A stretch of 64,000 nucleotides of DNA, taken from assembly GCF_900115225.1 (NCBI RefSeq), contig NZ_FOVR01000002.1, positions 248,001 through 312,000 on the forward strand, read 5' to 3'. How positions within the stretch are numbered: position 1 is the stretch's first letter; the number at the start of each line of letters is the position of its first letter. A model generated the notes under the pieces. It worked only from the letters and a program-made list of their open reading frames with translations, was not told the DNA's origin and ran no database searches. This document shows, one piece after another, positions 63,245-64,000 of this stretch. This DNA is from Cohaesibacter marisflavi. GTDB lineage: Bacteria; Pseudomonadota; Alphaproteobacteria; Rhizobiales; Cohaesibacteraceae. The translations under genes and the position numbers were made by a program.

Positions 63245-64000
63245 ATGAAAGCAGCAAGTCCACATTTCAAGGTTCGCGATGCGTGGCTAAAGCTTGTCCA
63301 CGAAGAGGTGATCGATGCTGAGCAACCGATTTTCGATTGCCATCATCACCTCTGGGACAGGCCCGAAGGCCTCTATGGCGCCAACGAACTGGCCGCAGAT
63401 GTTGGGGATGGGCACGATGTACGTGCCAGCCTCTACGTCCAGTGCCGGACAGGCTACGCAGCGCACGGACCTGAAGAAATGCGTCCTGTTGGAGAGGTGG
63501 AGACGATCCTTGACTGGAGCAAGGATCAGCCTCATTTGCCGGTGGGGCTTGTTGCCTTTGCAGATCTGCAACTGGGCGCAGCAGTGCGCCCGGTGCTCAA
63601 AGCGCTTAAGGCTGCCGGTAAAGGGCGGGTTCTTGGTGTTCGCAATACGACTGCATGGCATGCAGACCCGGCAGTCCGCTCCAATCCAAAACCTTCCCCC
63701 GATGGCCTTTTGCGCACAGAGGCATTCCTTTCTGGTGCCCGCGAAGTGGCCAAAGAAGGCTTGTGCCTTGACATCTGGGCCTATCAAAGCCAGTTGGCCG
63801 AAGTGGCTCATCTAGCGCGGGCCTTGCCCGAATTGACCATCATTTTAGACCATTGCGGCGGTCCGCTTGGCGTGGGGCCTTACCGAATTGATGATAAGAA
63901 GAGCTTTGAGGCATGGCGCTCGGCTCTGGCAGAGGTTGCCGCGTTGCCCAACACCCGCATCAAGATCGGAGGCTTCGGGCTAACTGTCATCGGATATCGC
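63245..64000 (+). CDS. Amidohydrolase_2 family protein (PDC-hydrolase-like), 3' end outside window
   Basis: The first 252 residues of a TIM-barrel hydrolase; no stop occurs before the window end. The metal-binding motif FDCHHHLWD near residue 34 and ILDHCGGP near 204 are typical of the amidohydrolase_2 group that includes 2-pyrone-4,6-dicarboxylate lactonase (LigI), sugar lactonases and decarboxylases. With the RraA-like aldolase and TTT transporter encoded upstream, a lactone- or ring-opening hydrolase is likely. ATG 63245 follows AAAGGA and lies 3 bp after tctA. The full length and the remaining catalytic residues cannot be seen. Confidence 0.8.
   Translation, partial: MKAASPHFKVRDAWLKLVHEEVIDAEQPIFDCHHHLWDRPEGLYGANELAADVGDGHDVRASLYVQCRTGYAAHGPEEMRPVGEVETILDWSKDQPHLPVGLVAFADLQLGAAVRPVLKALKAAGKGRVLGVRNTTAWHADPAVRSNPKPSPDGLLRTEAFLSGAREVAKEGLCLDIWAYQSQLAEVAHLARALPELTIILDHCGGPLGVGPYRIDDKKSFEAWRSALAEVAALPNTRIKIGGFGLTVIGYR

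Overview
The window is a dense chromosomal segment of an alphaproteobacterium, most likely a marine, heterotrophic member of the Hyphomicrobiales (a Cohaesibacter-like organism is my guess). This rests on moderate GC content, alphaproteobacterial-type flagellar hook proteins, many periplasmic-binding-protein transporters (two TRAP systems, one TTT system, two ABC systems) and many GntR/TetR/LysR-controlled catabolic islands. I see no rRNA, tRNA, CRISPR array, insertion sequence or phage. The genes are intact apart from the two cut by the window edges.

Layout: (1) 1-3.1 kb, the end of a flagellar operon (flgK, partial, and flgL) and an inositol-monophosphatase-family gene. (2) 3.1-12.9 kb, a hydroxyproline/collagen-peptide utilisation island: Xaa-Pro peptidase, proline iminopeptidase, 4-hydroxyproline 2-epimerase, D-amino-acid dehydrogenase, a DHDPS-family pyrroline-4-hydroxy-2-carboxylate deaminase, alpha-ketoglutarate-semialdehyde dehydrogenase, a pyrroline-2-carboxylate-reductase-like enzyme and a GntR regulator. 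One operator-like motif (TTGTATT-N6-GTCGWC) recurs in its three divergent promoter regions, and two copies are identical over 21 bp. (3) 12.9-16.2 kb, a COG0523 zinc-chaperone GTPase behind a Zur-box-like palindrome, a DoxX protein, and a TetR regulator with an unusual integrase-like N-terminal extension. (4) 16.8-19.7 kb, a TRAP transporter. (5) 19.7-23.5 kb, an Fbp-type ABC importer. (6) 23.7-31.3 kb, a PPP-family phosphatase, an MFS transporter, and an RND efflux pair with a divergent TetR gene. (7) 31.2-38.9 kb, a structured leader before a histidine phosphatase, then a hexuronate island (uxuB, TRAP dctMQP, GntR, uxuA).

(8) 39.1-51.7 kb is the most original region. A beta-hydroxyaspartate-aldolase-like enzyme precedes a PrpR-type sigma-54 activator. 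Divergent from the activator is an eight-gene operon encoding a dipeptide/oligopeptide-type ABC importer, a cytoplasmic BNR/sialidase-like protein, a DUF1537 acid-sugar kinase and a DHDPS/NAL-family lyase. A textbook -24/-12 promoter and an upstream dyad sit between them. The parts suggest a catabolic route for a glycosyl or acid-sugar compound that I cannot match to a described pathway.

(9) 51.7-57.4 kb holds a GNAT-RLAN-ATP-grasp fusion (a candidate acylated-peptide synthetase) and a marR-emrA-emrB efflux operon. (10) 57.4-64.0 kb holds a LysR regulator divergent from a D-2-hydroxyacid dehydrogenase, an RraA/HMG-aldolase-like protein, tctCBA and an amidohydrolase cut by the window end. This resembles uptake and cleavage of an aromatic-derived or other polycarboxylic acid.

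Functions are assigned from remembered family motifs; no database search was run. Start codons were chosen by ribosome-binding site and family length and are inferences.
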